64,000 nt of DNA from Nostoc paludosum FACHB-159 (GTDB lineage: Bacteria > Cyanobacteriota > Cyanobacteriia > Cyanobacteriales > Nostocaceae): NCBI RefSeq assembly GCF_014698835.1, contig NZ_JACJTU010000016.1, forward strand, positions 62,001-126,000, in the 5' to 3' direction. Position 1 is the first letter of the stretch. Every line of letters starts with the position of its first letter. Shown here piece by piece: positions 23,623 through 32,572 of the stretch. The notes under the pieces are model-generated. The model ran no database searches. It was not told the DNA's origin and was given only the letters and a program-made list of their open reading frames with translations. A program made the position numbers and the translations under genes.

Positions 23623-25089
23623 TCAGAAGCGAGTTTGATTGCGCCCGTTTTTCTTAGCCTCTCGAACTTTGTCGCTAGCACGCTGCAACAAAGAAATAGG
23701 ATTATCTTCTGGCATGAGTTCCACAACTCCAATGCTAGCAGTGAGTCGAAACTGCTGACCGTTGTAAGCTGTAAGTATTTCTTCGCTCAGAGCTAGGCGA
23801 ATTCGTTCAGCTATCTGATATCCTGTGTTCAAATCGGTATCGGACATGATAATACAAAATTCTTCGCCACCATAACGTGTAACCCAATCCACTGCTCTGA
23901 CGTTACTTTTAAATACTTGTGCAGCAGTTGTCAGTGTTCGATCTCCAGTGGGGAAACCGTAGGTTCGATTTACTTCACCGAAATGATCCAAATCAAGGAG
24001 TACCACTGTTAGTGGTTGCTGATATTTGTGAGACTTTTCTATTTCCCGTGGTAGTAATCTGTCGAGATAGCGACGATTGAAAATCTCAGTCAAGCCATCG
24101 TGTTCGGCTTCTGCTCTGTATTTCTTCACTAAACGACTCGCCTTAAGCACCATTTCATTAATCATCCTCTCAGCAGTCACGCGAATTCGATGCTCAAAAT
24201 CAGTGATTAGCTTGTCTTGTCCAGAAGCATCTGCAATAGCATCAAATTCCTCAGCAGTCACAACTTGGTTGCGTCCCTTTTGCTTAGCAGCATAGACGCA
24301 TTGATTAATTTCCTGCCATAGTTGCTCCATAGATGAATGTCCCGTCATCGGCACCACTCCCAAAGAAGCTGTGATATGAATGCAAGACTTTTCATTAAGC
24401 CAGAATTCATGAGTCTCAATCTGAGTTCTAAGAAATTCTGCAAAAGCTTTTCCCTGCTCAGTATTGCCACGCATACAAATAGCGAATTTATCACCCCCTG
24501 TCCGAGCGACGATACCTGCTCCTAGCGAGTACTTTTGGAGAATCTGCCCAACCTCTTGCAAAACCTGATCTCCGGCAATATGACCATGACTATCATTAAT
24601 AAACTTGAAACGGTCAATATCTAGGTAAATCAAACATACAGACTCTCCATCTTCTTTCGATGTCAAAAGCTCGATGGCATAATCATTAAACTTGCGAAAA
24701 TTAGCAGTTCCCGTTAACTTATCAAGGTTAAATGAATGCTTTTGCTTGCTATGCCACACACTGCGCTGCAAACGCAAACCTATTTGCCAATCAATTGCAT
24801 CGCGTTTACAAGTTTCATCTCCTGCTTCTAACCAAGAAAGGGCAGTAGATTCTTGCTCCATCGTATCTATCAAAACTACTGTTGGTAAACCAATAGTGGT
24901 GTATATATTCTTAAGTTCCTCTAAGTTTTCAAAAGTTTTGATATCGAGTACAACAGCATCAAAACCCTTATTACATAAAGCTGAAATATCAACTCGAATC
25001 CACTCAAAGTTGAGGAATAAATTGTTTGGTTGGGGCAAATCAGTTGGACTGCACCAAGCAACTCGTATCGCTTTTACTTGTTTATTCAT
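23623..25089 (-). CDS. Diguanylate cyclase with two GGDEF domains
   Basis: A 488-residue signalling protein. The first about 120 residues look like a receiver-type fold without a clear phospho-acceptor Asp. A first GGDEF domain (about 135-280) has 'ARTGGDKFAIC', lacking the RxxD inhibitory site. A second (about 330-485) has 'RAVDWVTRYGGEEFCII', with an intact GGEEF active site and the RxxD I-site five residues before it. The second domain is likely the c-di-GMP synthase; the first may be regulatory. The ATG at 25089 replaces a TTG six codons earlier. Confidence 0.9.
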   Translation of the reverse strand: MNKQVKAIRVAWCSPTDLPQPNNLFLNFEWIRVDISALCNKGFDAVVLDIKTFENLEELKNIYTTIGLPTVVLIDTMEQESTALSWLEAGDETCKRDAIDWQIGLRLQRSVWHSKQKHSFNLDKLTGTANFRKFNDYAIELLTSKEDGESVCLIYLDIDRFKFINDSHGHIAGDQVLQEVGQILQKYSLGAGIVARTGGDKFAICMRGNTEQGKAFAEFLRTQIETHEFWLNEKSCIHITASLGVVPMTGHSSMEQLWQEINQCVYAAKQKGRNQVVTAEEFDAIADASGQDKLITDFEHRIRVTAERMINEMVLKASRLVKKYRAEAEHDGLTEIFNRRYLDRLLPREIEKSHKYQQPLTVVLLDLDHFGEVNRTYGFPTGDRTLTTAAQVFKSNVRAVDWVTRYGGEEFCIIMSDTDLNTGYQIAERIRLALSEEILTAYNGQQFRLTASIGVVELMPEDNPISLLQRASDKVREAKKNGRNQTRF

Positions 25090-25107
25090 TAATTGCAACT
25101 TTACCAA

Positions 25108-25718
25108 ACAATAACTGTAGGATAGTTTTCTAAAATAATTAATTATGCTTGTATTTATAACTTAAAGTTTAACAATCATTTTCAGGAATGACTATTATCT
25201 CTTACGGCAACGTCATCATTTGTTGATGCCATAAAATTGAATTACTAAAGACTTACAGCATAATTAATGAATTCAGCAGCAAAGCCAAAGATGGTTTGCT
25301 AAAATATCACAATTAACAAGTAAAATAGATTCGATGCCTGTGTTGAAATAGAGACCGGGGACTGAGGACTGGGAAAGAAGATTTTCTTAACCTCGTTGTA
25401 GTAGAGACGTTGCATTGCAACGTCTCTACAGGATTTTGATATTATGCACAATCGTTTTCATATATCAAATCAGCAACGCCAATTTACGAGTACATTCTCT
25501 GTAGAGACGGCCATTCATCGCGTCTAAAAAACTGACACGTAAGACAGACAAGGGTAAATCGCGTCTCTACATGAGGGCTTTCTCGTTTCTGAATTGATAT
25601 CTGCGAAGATTCTAGGTTCAGCAATTACTTTTTTATAATTTCTTAATGTCCATCTCACCACACTACAGGGTTGATAACTGATAATCCAAATATCGATCGC
25701 CAGCAAGAGTGTTGAGTT
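25108..25718. other. Gene-free region with dispersed hairpins
   Basis: A 29-base perfect palindrome with one central base lies at 25401-25429 (GTAGAGACGTTGCA and its complement). A looser pair of the same family spans about 25501-25574 (GTAGAGACGG ... GCGTCTCTAC). The rest is AT-rich and probably contains promoters for the divergent genes. I see no gene. Confidence 0.6.
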
Positions 25719-27704
25719 ATGTGTATTGAATTTGGGCGGGAAATCTGCGGTAATCTCGACATAGCCGAGTCACGGGAATGGTTGGTTACTAACGGCATTG
25801 GTGGTTACGCCTCTGGAACGGTGGCAGGTTTATTGACTCGCCGCTATCATGGTTTACTAGTAGCAGCTTTGCAACCGCCTCTCGGTCGCACCTTACTGTT
25901 GGCAAAGCTAGATGAAACGGTTTTGTATGGCGATCGCTTTTATTCTCTACACTGCGATCGTTGGGCAGATGGTACTGTCAGTCCCCACGGCTATCTACAG
26001 ATTGAACATTTTTCTTTAGAAGGTACAGTTCCTCTCTGGCGTTTTGCTGTTGCTGATGCGTTGTTAGAAAAACGAATTTGGATGCAACAGGCAGCTAATA
26101 CAACTTATGTCCAATATACTTTGCGTCGTGCCACCCAACCGCTGAAGTTGACACTTAAAGCGATCGTTAACTACCGCGATTATCACAGCGACACCCATAA
26201 TTACAATGATTGGCAGATGTCCGTCGAACCGGTGGAACAGGGAATTTGTGTAACTGCCTATCCTGATGCCGTACCAATATATCTGCTTACTGACCGTGCC
26301 AGCGCCTCCCCTGCCCATAATTGGTACTATAACTTTGACCTAGCAGTTGAACGCTATCGGGGATTAACCGACAAAGAAGACCACCTCCACGCCGCCACCT
26401 TTGAAGTTACCCTCAATTCAGGAGAATCTATTACCTTTGTTGCCAGCACTCACAAGCAAGCAGAATTGAACGGCGAAGCAGCACTCAAACACCGTCACAC
26501 CCTAGAACAAAAATTAATCGGACTCTGGAAATCTAACCGACCTCTGAATGCTGCCGATTCTCCTGCTTGGGTGAATCATTTAGTTTTAGCTGCCGACCAG
26601 TTTATCGTCGATCGCTCAGTTCCAGAAGACCTTTATGGCAAAACTATCATCGCTGGTTATCCCTGGTTTAGCGACTGGGGACGCGATACCATGATTAGCC
26701 TCCCTGGTTTAACCCTCGCCACCGGTCGCCCAGAGGTGGCACGTTCCATTCTTCGCACCTTTGCTAGGCACGTAGATCAGGGAATGTTGCCCAATCGTTT
26801 CCCGGATGCAGGCCAGACACCAGAATACAACACAGTCGATGCAACTCTTTGGTATTTTGAAGCTATTCGAGCTTATTACAACGCCACTGAAGATAATGAT
26901 TTGCTGATGGAACTGTTTCCCGTGCTGGCAGACATCATCAACTGGCACTGTCGCGGCACCCGCTACAACATCCACCTCGACGCCACTGATGGCTTACTAT
27001 ATGCAGGAGACAAAGGCGTACAACTCACTTGGATGGATGCAAAAGTTGGAGATTGGGTAGTAACGCCTCGCATTGGGAAACCAATTGAAGTCAACGCTCT
27101 GTGGTATAATGCTTTGCGAACAATGGCTAAATTTGCTCGTTTGATTGGCAAGCCACACCAAGAGTATCAGGCGATCGCCGACCGCGCCCAAATCAGATTT
27201 TCTCGCTTTTGGAATCAAGAAACTGGCTACTGCTACGATGTGTTGGATACTCCCGACGGAGATGACCCATCTGCGCGTCCTAACCAAATTTTTGCCGTTT
27301 CCTTACCCGAAAGCCCGCTGACACCAGCCCAACAAAAAGCAGTGGTAGACATTTGCGGACAGATGCTACTAACTTCACATGGATTGCGATCGCTTGCCCC
27401 AAATCATCCCCAATACCAAGGAAAATACGGAGGCAACCAGTATCAACGCGATGGCGGTTACCACCAAGGAACCGTCTGGGGTTGGTTGTTAGGGCCGTTT
27501 GTTTTAGCACACCTGCGCGTCTACAAAAATCCTAAGCAGGCGCGTCAATTTCTGCAACCAATGGCTAATCATCTAACAACGCATGGCATTGGCAGTCTCA
27601 GCGAAATTTTTGATGGCGATGCCCCCATGACTCCGCGCGGATGTATTGCCCAAGCCTGGACAGTTGCAGAGGTGTTGCGTGCTTGGTTGGCAACGGAGAT
27701 TTGA
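25719..27704 (+). CDS. Glycogen debranching enzyme (amylo-alpha-1,6-glucosidase type)
   Basis: A 661-residue protein of the archaeal/cyanobacterial debranching enzyme family. The N-terminal domain opens 'REWLVTNGIGGYASGTVAGL', followed by 'RRYHGLLVAAL'; the catalytic (alpha/alpha)6 domain includes 'GYPWFSDWGRDTMISLPG' (about 308-325) and 'RFPDAGQTPEYNTVDATLW', with acidic residues placed as in the family. It removes alpha-1,6 branches from glycogen. Stand-alone gene; no glg cluster is adjacent. Confidence 0.92.
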   Translation: MCIEFGREICGNLDIAESREWLVTNGIGGYASGTVAGLLTRRYHGLLVAALQPPLGRTLLLAKLDETVLYGDRFYSLHCDRWADGTVSPHGYLQIEHFSLEGTVPLWRFAVADALLEKRIWMQQAANTTYVQYTLRRATQPLKLTLKAIVNYRDYHSDTHNYNDWQMSVEPVEQGICVTAYPDAVPIYLLTDRASASPAHNWYYNFDLAVERYRGLTDKEDHLHAATFEVTLNSGESITFVASTHKQAELNGEAALKHRHTLEQKLIGLWKSNRPLNAADSPAWVNHLVLAADQFIVDRSVPEDLYGKTIIAGYPWFSDWGRDTMISLPGLTLATGRPEVARSILRTFARHVDQGMLPNRFPDAGQTPEYNTVDATLWYFEAIRAYYNATEDNDLLMELFPVLADIINWHCRGTRYNIHLDATDGLLYAGDKGVQLTWMDAKVGDWVVTPRIGKPIEVNALWYNALRTMAKFARLIGKPHQEYQAIADRAQIRFSRFWNQETGYCYDVLDTPDGDDPSARPNQIFAVSLPESPLTPAQQKAVVDICGQMLLTSHGLRSLAPNHPQYQGKYGGNQYQRDGGYHQGTVWGWLLGPFVLAHLRVYKNPKQARQFLQPMANHLTTHGIGSLSEIFDGDAPMTPRGCIAQAWTVAEVLRAWLATEI

Positions 27705-27830
27705 TAGCGAATAAAGTATAAAAAATCGCTTTTTATTTGATTTAAAAAAGAAAGAATAAAGGCGTCAGTCGTCAAAATTCACTTGATTATATTGATTCTA
27801 AATTCTGACTTCTGAATTCTGACTTCTCTT

Positions 27831-28454
27831 TTAAACAAGCCATTCTGCTTGAAAAATTTCGTTAGCAGTTAACGAAAATTCTGGAAAATTTGGCGATACT
27901 ATCCGGTCATTACCCCTGAACTGACTAACTTGATATTCCCCATCTATCAATTCATGAACAGAGATAGTTGGTTGTTTAGGACTACCAATAAATCTTCTAC
28001 CGCCTAAACCTAAGTAATCAACAATCCAATATTCACGAATACCCATTTCCTCATACTCTCCAGCTTTAATCAAATAATCAACACGCCAATTAGTGCTGAC
28101 AATTTCAATTACTAAGGAGATTGATGCAGCCTGAGTAACTGTTGATTCTTTTTCCCACAATGTTTCGTTTGCTAAGTTGGGACGATTTAACACCAAAACA
28201 TCAGGTGAGTAAGCTGATTCGCTTTCAGGTGGTTTTACTAAAGCAGTTTTGGGTATTCCGTAGGATAAATTTAAGCGAAGATATTCAGCCGTAATTCTCT
28301 CATTTAAAAAACAAATTATATCTTCATGTTTTCCTACAGGTTGATTCATTTCAACAACTACCCCCTGATGTAGTTCATAGCGGTTACTTTCTGGTTTCCA
28401 CTGTATGAACTCTTCAAAAGTTACTAGCTTGGTTTTAAGTAGTGCTTCAACCAT
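27831..28454 (-). CDS. Uma2 family PD-(D/E)XK nuclease-like protein
   Basis: A 207-residue Uma2 (DUF820) protein. Typical landmarks: 'RYELHQGVVVEMNQP', 'YSPDVLVL' (fold Asp), 'ISLVIEIVSTNWRVDY' (E-x-V) and 'YEEMGIREYWIVDYL'. Cyanobacteria carry tens of copies; the biological role is unsettled, and nuclease activity is predicted from fold. It follows the next gene upstream by only 9 bp and resembles it ('FIGSPKQPT' in both), so the two form a tandem-duplicate operon. Confidence 0.85.
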   Translation of the reverse strand: MVEALLKTKLVTFEEFIQWKPESNRYELHQGVVVEMNQPVGKHEDIICFLNERITAEYLRLNLSYGIPKTALVKPPESESAYSPDVLVLNRPNLANETLWEKESTVTQAASISLVIEIVSTNWRVDYLIKAGEYEEMGIREYWIVDYLGLGGRRFIGSPKQPTISVHELIDGEYQVSQFRGNDRIVSPNFPEFSLTANEIFQAEWLV

Positions 28455-28463
28455 AGTTGACTA

Positions 28464-29087
28464 TCAGTGACTCATTGCAAAAATCTGTTCGGCCGTTAAG
28501 AGAATGTTTGGAAACAATCGAGAATCAATTCCATCTTGCCCTCGAAAGACCTTTGCGGGTAAATACTCTCCATCTTCAAGTTGGTAGATTGTAATGGTTG
28601 GCTGCTTGGGAGAGCCAATAAACCGAATACCACCAAAAGCAGCATAGTCCACGATGATATATTCTAAAACGCCCAACTCTTCATATTCAGCAAGTTTTGT
28701 CAGATAGTCGTCCTTCCAATTGTTGCTAACCACCTCAATAATTCCCGGTGGTGGAATATATGCAGCAGCAGAACTAGAGCTAGTTTTCATCCTCTGCCAT
28801 TCTTCTTTAGCAAATATGACAATATCTGCTTTGCGGCTTTTTTCCTTCTCTGGTGGTGCTGTCTTGAGCCGAACCTGCTTGGACTGGCGCGACACGTAAG
28901 GCAAGTCATTTTCTTGGCAATGATTTTCAAGGTAGGCACACAGCCTCTCGATTAAATCTTCATGATTTGCATTTGGTTCTGATAACGGTACAGGAATTCC
29001 ATCCAATAACTCAAACTCTCTGCCTGAACCATCGTCCCAGACAAGAAACTCTTGAAAAGTCAGTGGTTGTGTGACGGTTGCGTACAT
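28464..29087 (-). CDS. Uma2 family PD-(D/E)XK nuclease-like protein (tandem paralogue)
   Basis: A 207-residue protein from the ATG at 29087 ('MYATVTQPLTFQEFLVWDDG'); the frame is open further upstream to 29150 but that part is not family-like. 'SRKADIVIF', 'GIIEVVSNNWKDDYLTK' and 'YEELGVLEYIIVDY' mark the Uma2 core. It shares the order of motifs and the 'GSPKQPTI' segment with its downstream neighbour. First gene of the two-gene unit. Confidence 0.85.
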   Translation of the reverse strand: MYATVTQPLTFQEFLVWDDGSGREFELLDGIPVPLSEPNANHEDLIERLCAYLENHCQENDLPYVSRQSKQVRLKTAPPEKEKSRKADIVIFAKEEWQRMKTSSSSAAAYIPPPGIIEVVSNNWKDDYLTKLAEYEELGVLEYIIVDYAAFGGIRFIGSPKQPTITIYQLEDGEYLPAKVFRGQDGIDSRLFPNILLTAEQIFAMSH

Positions 29088-29425
29088 CGCCCTCGCTCCA
29101 TTGCTGACGGTTACTTCATTCAATGCTATCAAGATGTACAGCTTGTCCACTACATAATGAATGAGTAAGGCGATCGCGGTAAACTCAATAATTGCGATCG
29201 CGTTTTTGTAAAAATACCTGTTTTAATTATCCAGTTGTATTTTCTGGCTATTAATAGTTTTTAACTTCTGTTGTTTTTAGTTCGACCTAACAAACCTAAA
29301 AAATCAAATCACTATTTGATTAAGTATATGCACTTATTGACTTGGTAGCTTTTGGCATTTAAACTCACATAATATTTTTAGCGATCAAACTTGGCTCAAG
29401 CAACGTTGATTAAACAAAATACTCC

Positions 29426-30037
29426 ATGTGGCAGACTCTAATAATTGACCAAAGTCATATTAATCAAAAGATTGATATATTCAAAGCAGCATTACGTGAT
29501 TCTTCTCTAACAGAGAAATTAATTGTTCAAAAATATATAATACATGGTACACCTTATGTTTTTAAAGATAACGAAGGTAAATATTTTGACCTAAAACATG
29601 AAATTGCTACTCATTTTCAAGAAAGACCAGAATGTGTACTAATGGTTGGTTCAGCTAAATTAGGATTTAGTGTAGCTCCAAGTAAACTCTGGAATTTGTT
29701 TTCTGAAGAATCAGATATAGATATAGCTATTATATCTACAGAAATTTTTGAAAAATTTTGGTCAGAGTTATATGATTTCGATATAAGCTTGGTATCTAGA
29801 ACTGAGAGAGAAGAACAAAAATATCAAAAATTTTTAAAATATTTTTTTAAAGGTTGGCTAAGACCAGATTTATTTCCATTTAAATATTATGGCACAAATA
29901 ATTGGTTTGAATATTTTAAATCAATTTCTTATAAATATACACCCCAAAAAATAGCGGGGGCTATTTATTATAATTCTGAGTTGTTTGAAAAATATCACAT
30001 GCAGAATATTAAAAAACTGAGACAAAAGGAGTTTTAA
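29426..30037 (+). CDS. Nucleotidyltransferase-fold protein, first gene of AT-rich pair
   Basis: A 203-residue protein with a recognisable nucleotidyltransferase signature: G75-S76 in 'VLMVGSAKLGFS' and D97-x-D99 in 'ESDIDIAII', with a possible third carboxylate at D117/D119 in 'YDFDISLV'. The 20-residue gap between GS and DxD is longer than in typical MNT domains. The gene is much more AT-rich than its neighbours (12 G+C in the 60 bases 29821-29880) and uses AGA/ATA/TTA codons freely, indicating transfer. One base separates its stop from the DUF262 gene. Acceptor substrate unknown. Confidence 0.7.
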   Translation: MWQTLIIDQSHINQKIDIFKAALRDSSLTEKLIVQKYIIHGTPYVFKDNEGKYFDLKHEIATHFQERPECVLMVGSAKLGFSVAPSKLWNLFSEESDIDIAIISTEIFEKFWSELYDFDISLVSRTEREEQKYQKFLKYFFKGWLRPDLFPFKYYGTNNWFEYFKSISYKYTPQKIAGAIYYNSELFEKYHMQNIKKLRQKEF

Positions 30038-30038
30038 A

Positions 30039-31052
30039 ATGAACAAAAATGGTATTGCAACTAATAAAAAAGTTTTAGATTTATTCAATATGATGAAAAA
30101 TGGTAATTTAATACTTGCTCCATCTTTTCAAAGAAAGCTTGTATGGAATGACGCCCATAAAGAAAAATTTATAGAAACAATTTTATTAAAACTTCCTTTT
30201 CCTGAAATATATCTGGCTGATGGTGAAATCGATCTTGATACTCAGACATCAAAAACACTTGTAGTAGATGGACAACAAAGATTAAGTACAATCTACCAAT
30301 ATGTTACAGCTTCACCAGAATTCAATATTAAAAATATCAGGAAATTTGAAAAATTATCTACACAAGAAAAAACAGATTTTTTTGATTATACGGTTGTCGT
30401 GAGAGACTTAGGAAGAATTCCAGAAAGTGAAATTCGAGAAGTTTTTAAAAGAATAAACTCTGTACAATATGCGCTCAATGCAATAGAAATTAGCAACTCA
30501 CTATATGAAGGAGAGTTCATCACAACTGCTAAAGATATTTTAGAAAATAATCTTCTTTTTACAAATTTAGAGGTTTTTAGTGAAGGTGAATTTTCTCGTA
30601 TGAAAGACCTTGAATATGTCTTGCTAATTATGTCCACGATAGAAGAAGGCGGTTATTTTACTAGTGATAAAGAAGTAAAGACCTATGTAGAGAAGTATAA
30701 TAATGAATATCCAAATAAAAAGTTAATGTCTGATAATTTTAATGAAGTATCTAAATTAATTATTGCGTGTAATCTTCTTCCAGATAGTTTGTGGATAAAA
30801 AAGTCTAGTTTATTTACTTTAATTGTTGAATTAATAAAAATTAAAAACAAGTATGGTTATTTACCTCAAGAGCAAATTTTGGCTCATGCTTTAAATTCTT
30901 TAGAAGAGGAACTATATAAAAATAAGAAAGAAGATGTATCTATAAATATGTTTGCTCAATATTATTATTATACACATCAAGGTACTGCTAGTAGAAAAGG
31001 ACGTAATGTTCGTGGTCTACTTATAAATAAAATTTTAGAAGAAAGGATGTAA
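30039..31052 (+). CDS. DUF262 (ParB/GmrS-like) domain protein, second gene of AT-rich pair
   Basis: A 337-residue DUF262 protein. 'PSFQRKLVWND' (28-38) and 'LVVDGQQRLSTI' (D77-G-Q-Q-R81) are the ParB-like NTP-binding/nuclease signature; 'VFKRINSVQYALNAIE' follows as in the family. The C-terminal DUF1524/HNH nuclease domain of GmrSD, BrxU and SspE is absent; the rest is helical and lysine-rich. A good ribosome binding site (AAGGAG at 30026-30031) overlaps the end of the first gene, so the pair is one operon. AT-rich like its partner. Confidence 0.8.
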   Translation: MNKNGIATNKKVLDLFNMMKNGNLILAPSFQRKLVWNDAHKEKFIETILLKLPFPEIYLADGEIDLDTQTSKTLVVDGQQRLSTIYQYVTASPEFNIKNIRKFEKLSTQEKTDFFDYTVVVRDLGRIPESEIREVFKRINSVQYALNAIEISNSLYEGEFITTAKDILENNLLFTNLEVFSEGEFSRMKDLEYVLLIMSTIEEGGYFTSDKEVKTYVEKYNNEYPNKKLMSDNFNEVSKLIIACNLLPDSLWIKKSSLFTLIVELIKIKNKYGYLPQEQILAHALNSLEEELYKNKKEDVSINMFAQYYYYTHQGTASRKGRNVRGLLINKILEERM

Positions 31053-31176
31053 TGTAAACTAGTGAGCGTTGTAAAGTTCATAGTTATATGTGTCATGCCT
31101 TACCTAATAAACTCAATAGGATTTTTACCAATGAGATCGCACTTTATTACAGCTAATTATGCTGAACATTTCCACA

Positions 31177-31512
31177 TTAACCCACAGCATATTCTGTAAA
31201 CTGTCGCATAAATGGTGACTGAAATCCTAAAACAATATCTTCCTTTGGCACCCCAGCATTCACCAAATCCGCTGCAATATCATCTTCCGTACCATTCCAT
31301 TGCAGCCAAATTTTTCCATTTTTAATATCAATGTGGAGTATACAGCTGTGTACCCAATCCTGACCTTCCCAGCCTAAATAAACGATTTGATAATGGTCGC
31401 GTTCCGTATCAAAAATTGTCTCAACTTCAATATTCCCGTAAGCAGGTTTTTGCTTACCATGCTCTGCAAGCATCTGTTTTACAATCTCACGATATCGTAC
31501 TATTTTTTCCAT
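31177..31512 (-). CDS. xisI: XisI family protein
   Basis: A 111-residue XisI protein ('YREIVKQMLAEHG', 'GWEGQDWVHSCILHIDIKNGKIWLQ', 'GVPKEDIVLGFQSP'), named from the fdxN-element excision controlling factors of Anabaena. It starts 13 bp inside the 3' end of xisH, so the two are translationally coupled. Neither fdxN nor the recombinase xisF is in the window; XisHI pairs are common in cyanobacteria outside that element and may have a separate, possibly defence-like, role. Confidence 0.88.
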   Translation of the reverse strand: MEKIVRYREIVKQMLAEHGKQKPAYGNIEVETIFDTERDHYQIVYLGWEGQDWVHSCILHIDIKNGKIWLQWNGTEDDIAADLVNAGVPKEDIVLGFQSPFMRQFTEYAVG

Positions 31513-31919
31513 TCAACAATCACCTCACTTTCAACATCGTAAACAATCATTTTCACTCGATTTTCTTCTACCATTTCTTTAGGAAAATCCAGTTGAAAAA
31601 ATGTTCTATAAGTAGTCAAAGGTACTGCTAAATATAAAATCCGTTCTGGATCTCGTCGCCTTAATGCACCTCTGTAATTTATAAATTGTCCTAACGCAGT
31701 GTGAAATTCTGAAATAGCAGAAGATTTTTCTAGAAAACTCTTGACTTCAACAGCAATTTTTTCATTGTCTCGTTCCGCTGCAATCAGTTTTTCTGCTGCT
31801 AAATCAATCGACATTTTTACACCACCGACGTTAAATAACAGTGGGTCATGAGTTATCTGCCAACCGTCCTTTTGTAAAGCTATTTTCACAACCTCATGAA
31901 AGACATCTTTAGCAGACAT
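31500..31919 (-). CDS. xisH: XisH family protein (endonuclease-like fold)
   Basis: A 139-residue XisH protein from the ATG at 31919 ('MSAKDVFHEVVKIALQKDGW'); other in-frame starts lie 2-3 codons upstream. 'SIDLAAEKLIAAERDNEKIAVEVKSF' supplies the D...E-x-K pattern of PD-(D/E)XK nucleases. It overlaps xisI by 13 bp. Confidence 0.88.
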   Translation of the reverse strand: MSAKDVFHEVVKIALQKDGWQITHDPLLFNVGGVKMSIDLAAEKLIAAERDNEKIAVEVKSFLEKSSAISEFHTALGQFINYRGALRRRDPERILYLAVPLTTYRTFFQLDFPKEMVEENRVKMIVYDVESEVIVEWKK

Positions 31920-32054
31920 GGGCATCAACTATAGTATTTTCCACCTTTAAGATATCGTGTTGCTGCATTTTCATGGCAATAATTTGTCCAGTAGTTTCTC
32001 TTAAGGCATAACGAATGCCGCTCGTTGGAAGCTCGCGTTAAAGTTAACCAACCC

Positions 32055-32086
32055 CAAAAAAAGAAGCCTGAATAATTCAGGCTTCT
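32055..32086 (-). terminator. Rho-independent terminator of the rplJ-rplL unit
   Basis: On the minus strand a perfect stem GAAGCCTGAAT/ATTCAGGCTTC is followed by seven T residues, 30 bases after the rplL stop. Classic intrinsic terminator. Confidence 0.92.
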
Positions 32087-32115
32087 CGATATAAAAACAA
32101 GTAACGTAATTGTGA

Positions 32116-32505
32116 CTACTTAATAGTCACCTGACCGCCAGCTTCTTCGATGCGCTTCTTAGCATCTTCAGCAGCATCCTTAGCAATACCTTCCTTAACT
32201 GGTTTTGGTGCAGCTTCCACCAAGTCTTTAGCTTCTTTCAGACCCAGACCGGTCAATTCGCGTACAATCTTCAGTACGGCAATCTTCTTATCAGCGGGAA
32301 CTGATTCGAGAATCACGTCAAACTCGGTTTTTTCTTCTACTGGTTCAGCAGCAGCAGCAGCAGGACCAGGGCCGGCGATCGCCACGCCAACAGGTGCAGC
32401 AGCACTAACACCGAAAGCTTCTTCAATTTGCTTAACTAACTCAGCAGCTTCCAGCAAAGTTAGGCCTTTAAGTTTTTCCAAAATTTCATCGGTTGCAGTT
32501 GACAT
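32116..32505 (-). CDS. rplL: 50S ribosomal protein bL12 (L7/L12)
   Basis: A 129-residue stalk protein: N-terminal dimer domain ('ILEKLKGLTLLEAAELVKQIEE'), Ala/Pro hinge (about 45-55), and C-terminal factor-binding domain ('KIAVLKIVRELTGLGLKEAKDLVE'). Last gene of the ribosomal cluster, 67 bp after rplJ. Confidence 0.97.
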   Translation of the reverse strand: MSTATDEILEKLKGLTLLEAAELVKQIEEAFGVSAAAPVGVAIAGPGPAAAAAEPVEEKTEFDVILESVPADKKIAVLKIVRELTGLGLKEAKDLVEAAPKPVKEGIAKDAAEDAKKRIEEAGGQVTIK

Positions 32506-32572
32506 TGATATAACTCCTGTAATTTTTGATTATTTATTAGTCAGTAGACTCTTAACTGATGAACCACTAACT

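Noticed and set aside
31177..31919. fdxN-element border or developmentally excised element
   Set aside because: Only xisH and xisI are present; neither the recombinase xisF nor fdxN fragments or direct repeats were found.
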